The position numbers and the translations under genes are program-made. A stretch of 41,260 nt of DNA from Prevotella sp. CAG:732 (GTDB lineage: Bacteria > Bacteroidota > Bacteroidia > Bacteroidales > Bacteroidaceae). Under the pieces are notes generated by a model. The model worked only from the letters and a program-made list of their open reading frames with translations. It did not search any database and was not told where the DNA came from. Shown one piece after another: positions 1-8,129 of this stretch. The number at the start of each line of letters is the position of its first letter. The stretch's first letter is position 1. The stretch is taken from contig FR893304.1 of assembly GCA_000436035.1 (NCBI GenBank), forward strand, positions 1 to 41,260, given 5' to 3'.

Positions 1-369
1 GGCGTTGCTCCATCCCTTGGTGTTGCGGAGGATGAGGTGAACGCCCTCGATGCTCTGTGCGGTGACCTTGGATGCCGTCTCCTCACCACGAGAGCTCATG
101 CCGAGCGAGAAGAGACCGAGGTCGGAGAAGCGGACGCTCTTGCCGTCGAGGATGAGTTCCTGGAGGCAGTCGAGGGTGTCCATCAGAACGCCGTGGACGG
201 TGCCTCGAGAGTAAGGCGAGTTGTGCTCGGCGATGTGGGTCACGAAGTCCTCAAACTCCATGGTGCGGTCCTGCACTGCGGTGGCATAGTACTTCTTCTT
301 GCCAGCGTCCTTGCCTACTTGTGGAGTGCGCTCCACCTTACGATACTTCAAAGTTCCTTTTACAGTCAT
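1..369 (-). CDS. HU-like DNA-binding protein (C-terminus cut by window)
   Basis: The minus strand reads open from an ATG at 369 to the window edge, giving 123 residues. It starts MTVKGTLKYRKVERTP and contains the HU-type segment SPYSRGTVHGVLMDTL followed by GKSVRFSDLGLFSLGMSS, which is the core of the Bacteroidota 'HU-related' histone-like family. Such proteins bind DNA as dimers and organise it; this subfamily often sits next to phage-derived or capsule loci together with an N-acetylmuramoyl-L-alanine amidase, which may lie beyond the window. A consensus promoter lies upstream (527-558, minus), giving an untranslated leader of about 150 nt. The family assignment is firm; the specific role is inference. 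Confidence 0.85.
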   Translation of the reverse strand, partial: MTVKGTLKYRKVERTPQVGKDAGKKKYYATAVQDRTMEFEDFVTHIAEHNSPYSRGTVHGVLMDTLDCLQELILDGKSVRFSDLGLFSLGMSSRGEETASKVTAQSIEGVHLILRNTKGWSNA

Positions 370-526
370 AATCGTTAGTTTTTTAAAGGGGGTTAATACT
401 AAATTATAAATTATAAATGATAAATGACTAAAGTTTCGCAAGTGAATAAATATCAACTACTTTAGTAAATGATAAAAGTACAAATTTATTATTTATTCAT
501 TATTATTTCTCATTTGATTACAGGTG

Positions 527-558
527 CAAAGGTACTGCTTTTTTCGCCAAACACCAAA
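527..558 (-). promoter_or_regulatory. Bacteroidota promoter for the HU-like gene
   Basis: On the minus strand TTTG (558-555), 20 bp, then TACCTTTG (534-527) matches the Bacteroidota -33/-7 consensus (TTTG, then TAnnTTTG). It points at the HU-like gene starting at 369. Confidence 0.7.
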
Positions 559-690
559 AATGGGCTTGCACTTATCTGCAAAAATCTGTTAACACGACGA
601 AGTTTTTGTGTTAATAAATCTAACTCGTAGTTTTGCGCTGGGCGAGACATATTTTTGTATCTTCGAAGTCATAGAGTTGAGTCCAAAAAT

Positions 691-884
691 CAATGACAGT
701 TATGACAATTACAGTTATGACAGTTTTCAAAAACCAAATTTTTCAATCCTTGATAGAAAGTATATTATATATTAATAAATATATTAATATATAATATAAA
801 ATATTTGCTTACAAATCATAACCTCCAAAAACACGTATTTTCAAAACAAAACTGTCATAACTGTAATTGTCATAACTGTCATTG
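691..884. repeat. 37-bp perfect inverted repeat of 11-bp iterons flanking an AT-rich core
   Basis: Arm 691-727 is the exact reverse complement of arm 848-884. Each arm carries two direct copies of ACAGTTATGAC separated by AATT, so the whole unit has four copies in two opposed pairs. The 120 bp between the arms is almost pure A/T around 760-805 (runs of TATATTAATA type). The architecture resembles an operator or replication-origin layout: iterons beside an easily melted region. Similar TGACAGTTATGAC-type repeats are, to my knowledge, common near HU-like/VirE-primase accessory loci in Bacteroidota. Function is inference. Confidence 0.85.
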
Positions 885-900
885 CAAAAATGTCTCGTTT

Positions 901-1083
901 TTACTTGATGATGCGATAGTAGTCTTCCTTGCGTGGCTTCACGGTGTGTGGATGTGCGGAAGCATAACCGAGCGACAAGGCTCCTACGCCCATCAATCCT
1001 TCTGGGAGATTCCAGTCTTTCATCAACTTCTTGCCCTCTTCGGTGGCAAACATAATGTCCTCACGATTGATCCAGCAAAATGT
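901..1083 (-). pseudogene. Nitroreductase-family C-terminal fragment
   Basis: The minus strand from about 1083 to the TAA at 901 encodes about 60 residues, including CWINREDIMFATEEGKKL and GVGALSLGYASAHPH, ending PRKEDYYRIIK. The pattern of CWI, then LPEG, then LGY, then PRK(E/P)DY is typical of the C-terminus of FMN-dependent nitroreductases. The N-terminal flavin-binding part (normally about 130 residues) is missing; the sequence upstream changes into an unrelated plus-strand BRO fragment. It is a remnant, and its end coordinate at the junction is approximate. Confidence 0.55.
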
Positions 1084-1290
1084 GACTATTGAACGAGCGT
1101 ATGATGCTATCAGACAGCACGTTAACCTTAGCGATACCGTGAAATGCGGTATTGCTAGAAATGTTAAGAATCGATACGGTGAGAGTCCTAAGACTCAGAT
1201 GGTTCAGATGCTCTTCGTCAACGAGAGCGGTGTCTATTCCCTCGTCTTCGGTTCGAAGCTCGAAAGTGCTCAGCGATTCAAGCTGCAGGT
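1074..1290 (+). pseudogene. BRO-N antirepressor fragment
   Basis: In the plus frame starting near 1074 the product reads QNVTIERAYDAIRQHVN, then MVQMLFVNESGVYSLVFG followed by SKLESAQRFKLQV. That is the second half of a phage BRO-N/antirepressor domain, whose hallmark is NE(S/A)G(L/V)Y(S/A)L(I/V)F.SKL..A..FK. The N-terminal strand of the domain and the whole C-terminal domain are absent; after about 1290 the frame becomes nonsense for this family. It is probably a prophage relic. Confidence 0.65.
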
Positions 1291-1301
1291 TCCAATAGGT
1301 G

Positions 1302-1697
1302 ATGCGGAGCGAAGAGGCACAAGAGCACTTCCTCTACACATCATTGAACGAAACGGCGATACCCGAAGGTCGTTACCCACTAGTAATGACCAAGTCGATG
1401 CGCTTCAAGAAGTGGCTGTCGTTGATTCTCGGCGTGCCGGGCTTCTCCGGGGTTCGCATCCACGCAGGCAATACCGCCAAGGACACGCAAGGTTGCATCC
1501 TCGTGGGTGAAAATAAAAAAGTGGGCATGGTCGTGAACTCTCGCATCTGGCTTCAACGGACCCAAGGCTGCATACTCGTGGGTGAAAATATAAAAGTGGG
1601 CATGGTCGTGAACTCTCGCATCTGGCTTCAACGCCTCATCGTGAAGTTCATCCATGCTAGAGACAAGGACGAGGCGGTGTATATCACAATCGAATAA
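1302..1697 (+). pseudogene. DUF5675-family protein, N-terminally truncated, with internal duplication
   Basis: The frame stays open to a TAA at 1697. It contains ETAIPEGRYPLVMTKS, GVPGFSGVRIHAGNTAKD and TQGCILVGEN, then ends RDKDEAVYITIE. These are the signature segments of DUF5675, a small phage- and plasmid-associated family with a conserved IH.GN...DT.GC core. The first 40-50 residues expected upstream of ETAIP are missing and replaced by sequence joined to the BRO fragment. A 75-bp segment (1485-1559) is repeated in frame at 1560-1634, doubling the TQGCILVG block. Whether the product is made is doubtful. Confidence 0.65.
1485..1634 (+). repeat. 75-bp in-frame tandem duplication
   Basis: Positions 1485-1559 and 1560-1634 are two adjacent copies differing at about five bases. 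Each codes for 25 residues from TQGCILVGEN to SRIWLQR. One copy differs by K to I at the middle. The divergence suggests the event is not brand new. Confidence 0.95.
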
Positions 1698-1703
1698 AAG
1701 GAA

Positions 1704-1739
1704 AGCCCAGCTTGCACTCCCCACAATGCAAGCTGGGCT
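1704..1739 (-). terminator. Terminator of the Nudix gene
   Basis: A perfect 13-bp stem (1704-1716 with 1727-1739, 10-nt loop) overlaps the Nudix stop codon. On the minus strand it is followed by TTTCCTTTTATT, as in an intrinsic terminator. Confidence 0.75.
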
Positions 1740-2283
1740 ATCTCGTCGCAAAGTACTTCCAGAGTGGTGCTGCCATCAAGCTCTGCCATACCTCGCCCCT
1801 CTGCAACATCCCCAAGACTTCCTCCCGTGTAAAGATTCTCACCTCCACATCCTCGCCCTTGTCGAGATGCTGTCCTGTCATGAGTTCCACGTCGGTAGCC
1901 AGGAAACAATGGGTCAGATTGGAATGCGTGCTGGGATTGGCAGAGATCGTCATCCACTCTTGCCACTCACCACCTCCAAAGCCAGTCTCTTCCAACAACT
2001 CTCGCTTGGCGGCAGCCATCGGTTCCTCGCCCTTCTCTATCACTCCGGCACACAACTCGTTCACCGTCTTGCCTATCGCATAACGATATTGGCGAACAAA
2101 CACAAACTTACCTTCCTTCGTGATGGCGATGGTATTCACCCAGTCGGGATATTCCAACACATAATACTCGTCAATGATAGCGCCCGTAGGCAACTCCACC
2201 TGATCGACTCTTGCCGTGAGCCAAGGACGCTTGATGAGATATTTCTGGCTCAGCGTCTTCCATTCCATATTCTTGTCTGTCAT
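1738..2283 (-). CDS. Nudix hydrolase, ADP-ribose/ADP-sugar pyrophosphatase type
   Basis: A 181-residue protein with a perfect Nudix box at residues 80-102 (G-x5-E-x7-REL-x-EE-x-GF). The segment before it, VELPTGAIIDEYYVLEYP, followed by VFVRQYRYAIG, resembles ADP-ribose pyrophosphatases, which cleave ADP-ribose to AMP and ribose-5-phosphate using Mg2+ held by the box glutamates. I chose the ATG at 2283 (MTDKNMEWK) because a longer reading frame runs upstream through the promoter at 2340-2370. It is divergent from the helicase gene and has its own terminator. The family is certain, the exact substrate is not. Confidence 0.85.
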   Translation of the reverse strand: MTDKNMEWKTLSQKYLIKRPWLTARVDQVELPTGAIIDEYYVLEYPDWVNTIAITKEGKFVFVRQYRYAIGKTVNELCAGVIEKGEEPMAAAKRELLEETGFGGGEWQEWMTISANPSTHSNLTHCFLATDVELMTGQHLDKGEDVEVRIFTREEVLGMLQRGEVWQSLMAAPLWKYFATR

Positions 2284-2339
2284 TGCTTCTTGTTGCCTTT
2301 CATCTATGACATCACGCTCAATGTGAGCAGATTCGACCG

Positions 2340-2370
2340 CAAAAATAGCAAAATTATACGAAACGACAAA
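2340..2370 (-). promoter_or_regulatory. Promoter for the Nudix gene
   Basis: On the minus strand TTTG (2370-2367), 19 bp, then TATTTTTG (2347-2340) is an exact Bacteroidota-type promoter. It supports the start at 2283. Confidence 0.7.
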
Positions 2371-2416
2371 AAATATCGGAAGAAAAAGAATGCTATCCAC
2401 ATTTCCACCCTATTTT

Positions 2417-2448
2417 TTTGGATGTATCAAATAAAAGCACTAACTTTG
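2417..2448 (+). promoter_or_regulatory. Promoter for the exonuclease-RecQ-UvrD gene
   Basis: TTTG (2417-2420), 20 bp, then TAACTTTG (2441-2448). Transcription should begin about 2453, leaving a leader of only about 15 nt before the ATG at 2468. Confidence 0.7.
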
Positions 2449-2467
2449 CAAAAAATAGCAAGAAGAT

Positions 2468-5400
2468 ATGTCGATATTTAGCCTTTTCACTTCAAGGAAG
2501 CCTGATGTTTCTAAATATGCTTTCGTGGATACTGAAGTCGGAACAAAAGACCACAAGATTCACGACATAGGTGCATTGCGCTATGATGAAGCTACCTATC
2601 ATGGTACTTCGAAGGATGAATTGGAAAGGTTTCTGCTGGAAGGAAAGGTTGAATTTGTCTGCGGTCACAATATCGTGCACCACGATGCGAAATATCTCTT
2701 TGGGCAACAGTCTTGGCATCTTGTTGACACCCTCTACCTTTCTCCTCTTTTGTTTTCTGAACGCCCTTACCACCGACTGGTCAAGGACGACAAATTGGTT
2801 TGTGACCAACTGAACAACCCTGTCAACGACTGCGAGAAAGCAAAAGACCTCTTGATGGACGAGATAGGAAGATGGAACCAACTTTCAAGGAATCAAAAGA
2901 AAATTTTCTCCTCACTCTTGTGCGACAAGGAGGAATTCAAAGGTTTCTTCATGATGGTGGAAGCCCCAGACAAAATGTCCTTATCCAAAACAGTCCAACT
3001 CATCAAGGAAGAATATGAGGGACGCATCTGTGGTCATGCCGACCTAGCTCCCCTCATTCAAGAACATCCTTGTGCCCTCGCTTACGCCTTGGCTCTGGTC
3101 AACACGACCGACCACCGTTCCATCACACCGGCTTGGGTACTCTACAATTTCCCTGAGGTAGAGCATATCATCAAAATCCTACGCCATCACAGATGTACAG
3201 AAGGATGTGCATATTGCAACCAAGCATTTGACGTTCACCACAACCTCAAACGCTTCTTTGGTTACGATTCCTTCCGTACCTACAATGGTGAACCACTCCA
3301 AGAAAATGCTGCAAAAGCTGCCGTGGAGGACAAGTCGCTGCTGGCCATATTTCCGACAGGAGGTGGCAAATCGCTTACATTCCAATTGCCTGCCCTCATG
3401 GCAGGTAATTCCGTACACGGACTTACCGTTGTCATCTCTCCCTTGCAATCGCTGATGAAAGACCAAGTGGATAATCTCGCCCAACGAGGCATTGCCGATG
3501 CCGTCACCATCAATGGCTTACTCGACCCCATCACTCGTTCACTCGCCATCGAAAGAGTGATGAATGGAGATGCCACATTATTGTATATTGCACCAGAAAT
3601 GCTACGCTCCAAAACCATTGAAAAGATTTTGATGGGGCGACATATTGTGAGATTTGTCATTGACGAGGCTCACTGCTTCTCTGCATGGGGACAAGACTTC
3701 CGAGTTGATTATCTTTACATAGGCAAATTCATCAAGAAATATCAAGAACGAAAGTTTGGAAATACAAAGATACCCGTATCTTGCTTCACAGCCACTGCCA
3801 AGCAAAAGGTAGTGCAAGACATCTGTGACTATTTCAAGAAATGGCTCAACATCGACCTAGAATTGTTTGCCTCATCGGCAGAAAGAACCAATCTGCAATA
3901 TTCTGTCATCCATGTTGAGAAAGAAGAAGAAAAATATCCCAAATTGCGTTCACTTATTGAGGCTGCCAACTGTCCTGCCATCGTCTATGTTTCTCGTACC
4001 AAGCGCACCAAAGAGCTTGCCTTCAAACTGAGCCGTGATGGGATGAGAGCCCTGCCATACAACGGCAAGATGGACTCTGACGAAAAGATAGCCAACCAAG
4101 ATGCCTTCATGAATGGTCAAGTCAACATCATCGTTGCCACCTCTGCCTTTGGAATGGGTGTTGACAAGAGTGATGTGGGGCTGGTCGTACATTATGACAT
4201 CTCCGACTCATTGGAAAACTACGTACAAGAGGCTGGTCGTGCTGGAAGAGACCCACACCTGAGTGCTAGATGCTATGTACTATATGGAGATGATGACCTC
4301 AACAAACACTTCATCTTACTCAACCAAACCAAACTGAGCATCAGCGAGATACAACAAGTATGGAAAGCCATCAAAGCGCTGACCAGACATCGTCAAAGAG
4401 TATATTGCTCTGCATTGGAAATCGCACGCCAAGCTGGTTGGGACGATTCCACCATCGACATGGAGACACGAGTACGCACAGCCCTATCTGCCTTGGAACA
4501 AAGTGGGTATATCGAGCGTGGCAACAATGTGCCACACGTATATGCCACTGGTATCACCGTGAAGAATATGGATGAAGCCAGGAAGCGCATCACCGAGTCT
4601 GCCTTGTTCGCAGAAGACGAGACAGAGAAAGCCGTACGCATCATCAAGTCATTGATCTCGCAAAAGAACATCGCCAAGGCACAAGACTCTGAAGCTGAAT
4701 CCAGAATCGACTACCTTGCCGACATCTTGGGATTGAGCAAGAAGGAAATCATCTCTGCCGTGGAACGTATGCGACAGGAGGGAATACTTGCAGACACTCG
4801 TGACATTTCCGCTTACCTACAAGAAACGGGAGGCACACAGAAGAAGCCGTTGACCCTGTTGGAGCAATATGCCCAACTAGAGCGATATATCATCGAGCAT
4901 ATTCCAGAAGAATCACTTGCCATCACCTACAAACAATTCAATGATGACGCTGTGAATGAAGGGATTACGACATCCAACGAGAAGCGTATTCGAACATTGC
5001 TCTATTTCTTGATTGTCAAAGGCTATATTCGCAAGCAACAAGACGACACCCGCAATGTCATCCTAACTCGCCAAACAGACATGGACGCTACCCTCCATCG
5101 CCTGGAGAGAAGAATCGACATTTGTCGTTTCTCCATAGAGTGGCTTTATGCTTTGACATCGACCAACAACAACGATGACAAGGAAGGTGCCGTGCAATTC
5201 TCCATCATCGAACTGCTCAACGCCATCAAGGCTAAAAATCAAGGACTTTTCTCCAACTTTTCAGAGATGAGCCTCGAAGAAGTAGAAGAAGCCTTGTTGT
5301 ATCTCTCACAAATCGGTGCCCTGAAACTCGAAGGCGGATTTTTGGTGCTTTACAATGCCATGGACATCCAACGTCTGAAGGACAACCGACTGAGGTACAA

Positions 5401-7339
5401 GCAGGAAGAATATCGTATGCTCAATGAATTTTACAAGCAGAAAATGCAACAAATTCATATCGTGGGCGAATACGCCAACTTGATGGTGAAGAACTATCAG
5501 GAAGCCTTGCAATATGTGCAAGATTATTTCTTGATGGATTACCAGCGATTCATTGCCAAATACTTCAAGGGGGAGCGTGTGAAAGACATCGAGCGAAATG
5601 TGACACCTGCGAAATACAAACAAATCTTTGGTGAACTTTCTGACTGCCAAAAAGAAATCTTGCAAGACAAGGAGTCTCGTTGTATCGTGGTAGCAGCAGG
5701 TCCCGGAAGTGGCAAGACGAGAGTTCTCGTCCACAAACTTGCGTCTCTACTTCTACTCGAAGATGTAAAGCATGAGCAGTTGTTGATGCTCACCTTCTCT
5801 CGTTCCGCAGCAACTGAGTTTAAACAACGATTGAGGAAGTTGGTAGGCGACGCTGCCAACTATGTCGAAATCAAGACTTTCCACTCCTATTGCTTTGACC
5901 TATTGGGAAGAATTGGCAACCTTGAAGATGCTGTAGGTGTCGTAAGAAAAGCTTCCGAGATGATTCTATCCGATGAGGTAGAGCCTAACCGGATAAGCAA
6001 GACCGTGCTAGTCATCGACGAAGCTCAAGACATGAGTGCCGATGAATTTGCATTGGTTTCGGCATTGATGGAAAAGAATGAAGAAATGCGTGTTATCGCC
6101 GTGGGAGACGATGACCAAAACATCTATGAGTTCCGAGGCTCCAGCTCTGAATATTTACGGGACTTGTGCCATTTGCCAGAAAGCCGATTCATCGAAATGA
6201 CTGAGAACTATCGCAGTGACAAGCACATCGTGGATGCTGCCAATCAATTTGCCCTCAAAATCAGACAACGAATGAAGCAGCAACCGATTGTCTCCATGAG
6301 CCAAGAGAATGGCATCGTCAGAGTGATAAAACATCCTGTTTTATTGGCTCAAGAAGGACATTGCATCAACTTCATGTATCAGCCTATCGCAGAGGACATT
6401 ATCTCAGCTCATCTTAAGAATTCATCAACATGTGTCCTCACTCAAACAAACGAAGAGGCTCTCAACATGCTATCCCTACTCCACAGAAATGGTATCAAGG
6501 CAAAACTTGTACAGTCGATGGATGGCATGCGATTCTGCAACATGGCTGAAACTCGCTATTTTATGAAACAAATCGAGCAAGCGGCACAAGAAACCAAGTC
6601 GCCCATCATCTCCGAAAACTGTTGGAAGACTGCCAAGGACAAGACTTTCGCAAAGTACCTCCATAGCCTAAGTTTAGAGTATCTGAAACGATGCTTGCTC
6701 GTCTTTGAGCAAAACTATCAAGCGAAATATGAGACCGACCTCAAGGAGTTTATCTTCGAGTCGTCGGTGGAAGATTTTTGTGATGTTTCCAATGCCGAAG
6801 TGGTGGTGAGCACCATCCATAAGGCAAAGGGACGAGAGTTTGACAACGCTTATTTGCTCATCGATGATTCCAAGAAGCCGACAGACGAGGTATTACGCAG
6901 TTATTACGTGGCTATGACTCGTGCCAAGCATCAACTCACGATTCACACACAGGGGACATTTTTCGATGGGATTCAAGCTGACCAGCACCTATATGACCCA
7001 AAGGAATATGAAATGCCTAGGGAAATCACGCTACAGTTGACCCACAAGGATATATACTTGAATTTTTCCAAACCCTACAAGCGTGAAATACTTTCCTTGG
7101 AGAGTGGCTATTCGCTTGGTTATCATGACTTTTGCCTCTGCATTCCTTCAACCGGAAGAGATATTGCCATGTTATCGTCAACCAAGCAAAACGAGTTGAA
7201 AAATTGGGAAGCAAAAGGCTACAAAGTAACGAACGCCAAGGTTCGCTTTATCGTGGCATGGAAGCCGAAAGATGCTCCTAAAGATGAGAAGGAATCCGCC
7301 ATTCCACTCATCGACTTGACAATGACTAGAAAAATATAA
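2468..7339 (+). CDS. Giant exonuclease-RecQ-UvrD fusion helicase
   Basis: A 1623-residue protein with three modules. Residues about 15-130 form a DEDD-type 3'-5' exonuclease fold (D21-x-E23, GHN..HHD with D73, D121). A small Cys cluster (CTEGCAYC, about 243-250) precedes a RecQ helicase core: FGY..FR motif, Walker A K301, DEAH 399-402, SCFTATA, and arginine-finger motif GRAGRD 590-595. A winged-helix-rich middle follows. The C-terminal third is a UvrD/Rep-type SF1 helicase: GPGSGKT 1078-1084, DEAQ 1184-1187, GDDDQNIYEFRG, TIHKAKGREF and YYVAMTRA 1479-1486. Both motors keep their ATPase residues. Ordinary RecQ is about 600-700 residues. It starts a two-gene unit with RNase HI. Recombinational repair, R-loop resolution or defence are possible roles; this is inference. 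Confidence 0.92.
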   Translation: MSIFSLFTSRKPDVSKYAFVDTEVGTKDHKIHDIGALRYDEATYHGTSKDELERFLLEGKVEFVCGHNIVHHDAKYLFGQQSWHLVDTLYLSPLLFSERPYHRLVKDDKLVCDQLNNPVNDCEKAKDLLMDEIGRWNQLSRNQKKIFSSLLCDKEEFKGFFMMVEAPDKMSLSKTVQLIKEEYEGRICGHADLAPLIQEHPCALAYALALVNTTDHRSITPAWVLYNFPEVEHIIKILRHHRCTEGCAYCNQAFDVHHNLKRFFGYDSFRTYNGEPLQENAAKAAVEDKSLLAIFPTGGGKSLTFQLPALMAGNSVHGLTVVISPLQSLMKDQVDNLAQRGIADAVTINGLLDPITRSLAIERVMNGDATLLYIAPEMLRSKTIEKILMGRHIVRFVIDEAHCFSAWGQDFRVDYLYIGKFIKKYQERKFGNTKIPVSCFTATAKQKVVQDICDYFKKWLNIDLELFASSAERTNLQYSVIHVEKEEEKYPKLRSLIEAANCPAIVYVSRTKRTKELAFKLSRDGMRALPYNGKMDSDEKIANQDAFMNGQVNIIVATSAFGMGVDKSDVGLVVHYDISDSLENYVQEAGRAGRDPHLSARCYVLYGDDDLNKHFILLNQTKLSISEIQQVWKAIKALTRHRQRVYCSALEIARQAGWDDSTIDMETRVRTALSALEQSGYIERGNNVPHVYATGITVKNMDEARKRITESALFAEDETEKAVRIIKSLISQKNIAKAQDSEAESRIDYLADILGLSKKEIISAVERMRQEGILADTRDISAYLQETGGTQKKPLTLLEQYAQLERYIIEHIPEESLAITYKQFNDDAVNEGITTSNEKRIRTLLYFLIVKGYIRKQQDDTRNVILTRQTDMDATLHRLERRIDICRFSIEWLYALTSTNNNDDKEGAVQFSIIELLNAIKAKNQGLFSNFSEMSLEEVEEALLYLSQIGALKLEGGFLVLYNAMDIQRLKDNRLRYKQEEYRMLNEFYKQKMQQIHIVGEYANLMVKNYQEALQYVQDYFLMDYQRFIAKYFKGERVKDIERNVTPAKYKQIFGELSDCQKEILQDKESRCIVVAAGPGSGKTRVLVHKLASLLLLEDVKHEQLLMLTFSRSAATEFKQRLRKLVGDAANYVEIKTFHSYCFDLLGRIGNLEDAVGVVRKASEMILSDEVEPNRISKTVLVIDEAQDMSADEFALVSALMEKNEEMRVIAVGDDDQNIYEFRGSSSEYLRDLCHLPESRFIEMTENYRSDKHIVDAANQFALKIRQRMKQQPIVSMSQENGIVRVIKHPVLLAQEGHCINFMYQPIAEDIISAHLKNSSTCVLTQTNEEALNMLSLLHRNGIKAKLVQSMDGMRFCNMAETRYFMKQIEQAAQETKSPIISENCWKTAKDKTFAKYLHSLSLEYLKRCLLVFEQNYQAKYETDLKEFIFESSVEDFCDVSNAEVVVSTIHKAKGREFDNAYLLIDDSKKPTDEVLRSYYVAMTRAKHQLTIHTQGTFFDGIQADQHLYDPKEYEMPREITLQLTHKDIYLNFSKPYKREILSLESGYSLGYHDFCLCIPSTGRDIAMLSSTKQNELKNWEAKGYKVTNAKVRFIVAWKPKDAPKDEKESAIPLIDLTMTRKI

Positions 7340-7344
7340 AAAAA

Positions 7345-8076
7345 ATGAATATCTATACAACACCAACACATGACGAGTTCTTCAAATATGCACAGCAGCA
7401 CGGATGGGCTGATTGGGCTGAAGAACTTTGGGAAGAAATGAATCGCACCAATTGGCTTAAGAACAATGGTACTATTCCTAAAAACTGGCAGACAATAGTT
7501 AATGTCAGAAACGGTGCTCTTATGAACAAACTTGGCGTTTCTATCAACAAAAGCGATGTTTGTTATCGAAGAACAAGAAAATACCCAACCACCCCAACAG
7601 AAGATTTTAAAGAAGACGAAGAATTTCCAGAAAGTGACTTGCATTACGTTTGCTACACAGATGGAAGTTGCGATAATATATCAGAAGAACATGCTGGCGG
7701 TGCAGCATACATTATTCTTAAAAATGGAAAAATTATAAAGGAAAAAAATCATGGGCAATTACATACGACTAACAATCGAATGGAACTACTTGCAATTATA
7801 AGTGCAGTCAATTCTTGTCCTCCTGGTGCTTTTGTTGATATATATACAGATAGTCAATATTGCATATTAGTTCTATCAAACCAAAAGCTGCCAAAGAAGA
7901 ACCCTGATCTTTATAAATTATACGTAAAATGTTCTGCTCAATTAGCAGGAATACGCTTCCATTGGGTAAAAGGACATAATGGAAATAAATACAACGAACA
8001 AGTTGACGAACTTGCATATGGGGCATATTGCGACATTTGTGACTTGCACAACATTACCAAGAACCCAAGACATTAA
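7345..8076 (+). CDS. Ribonuclease HI with an N-terminal extension
   Basis: A 243-residue protein. Residues about 100-230 are an RNase HI domain with all four catalytic acids: D106 in YTDGSCDN, E147 in NRMELLAI, D169 in IYTDSQYC and D221 in NEQVDELA, plus H211 in WVKGHNGN. The enzyme cuts RNA in RNA-DNA hybrids. The first 95 residues (rich in Trp and charged residues, with WADWAEELWEEM) are not part of the standard enzyme and I do not recognise them. It begins 5 bp after the helicase stop, so the two genes are almost surely cotranscribed. Its coding sequence is visibly more AT-rich than its neighbours, suggesting separate acquisition. Confidence 0.9.
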   Translation: MNIYTTPTHDEFFKYAQQHGWADWAEELWEEMNRTNWLKNNGTIPKNWQTIVNVRNGALMNKLGVSINKSDVCYRRTRKYPTTPTEDFKEDEEFPESDLHYVCYTDGSCDNISEEHAGGAAYIILKNGKIIKEKNHGQLHTTNNRMELLAIISAVNSCPPGAFVDIYTDSQYCILVLSNQKLPKKNPDLYKLYVKCSAQLAGIRFHWVKGHNGNKYNEQVDELAYGAYCDICDLHNITKNPRH

Positions 8077-8090
8077 CAACAAAAATCATC

Positions 8091-8129
8091 TACATATGTA
8101 GCCATTATCAAAATATGGCTACATATGTA
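8091..8129. terminator. Inverted repeat with palindromic arms after the RNase HI gene
   Basis: TACATATGTAGCCAT (8091-8105) and its exact reverse complement (8115-8129) are separated by 9 nt. Each arm begins with the self-complementary TACATATGTA. It could end the transcript, although no strong T-run follows; a protein-binding or recombination site is also possible. Confidence 0.55.

Larger units (their letters stand above)
370..900. other. 530-bp non-coding stretch with promoter and iteron-like inverted repeat
   Basis: I see no convincing gene here. It holds the HU-like promoter, an AT-rich spacer at 402-426 (repeats of TATAAAT type seen before several genes in this window), and the 37-bp inverted repeat with its AT-rich centre at 691-884. 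A possible -7 box TATTTTTG lies at 650-657 on the plus strand but without a well-spaced -33 element. Confidence 0.6.

Noticed and set aside
402..426. TATAAAT-type AT-rich spacer as a mobile-element trace (also near 19255-19290 and 24744-24765)
   Set aside because: Similar short runs precede several genes and look like general Prevotella intergenic composition, without inverted ends or target duplications.
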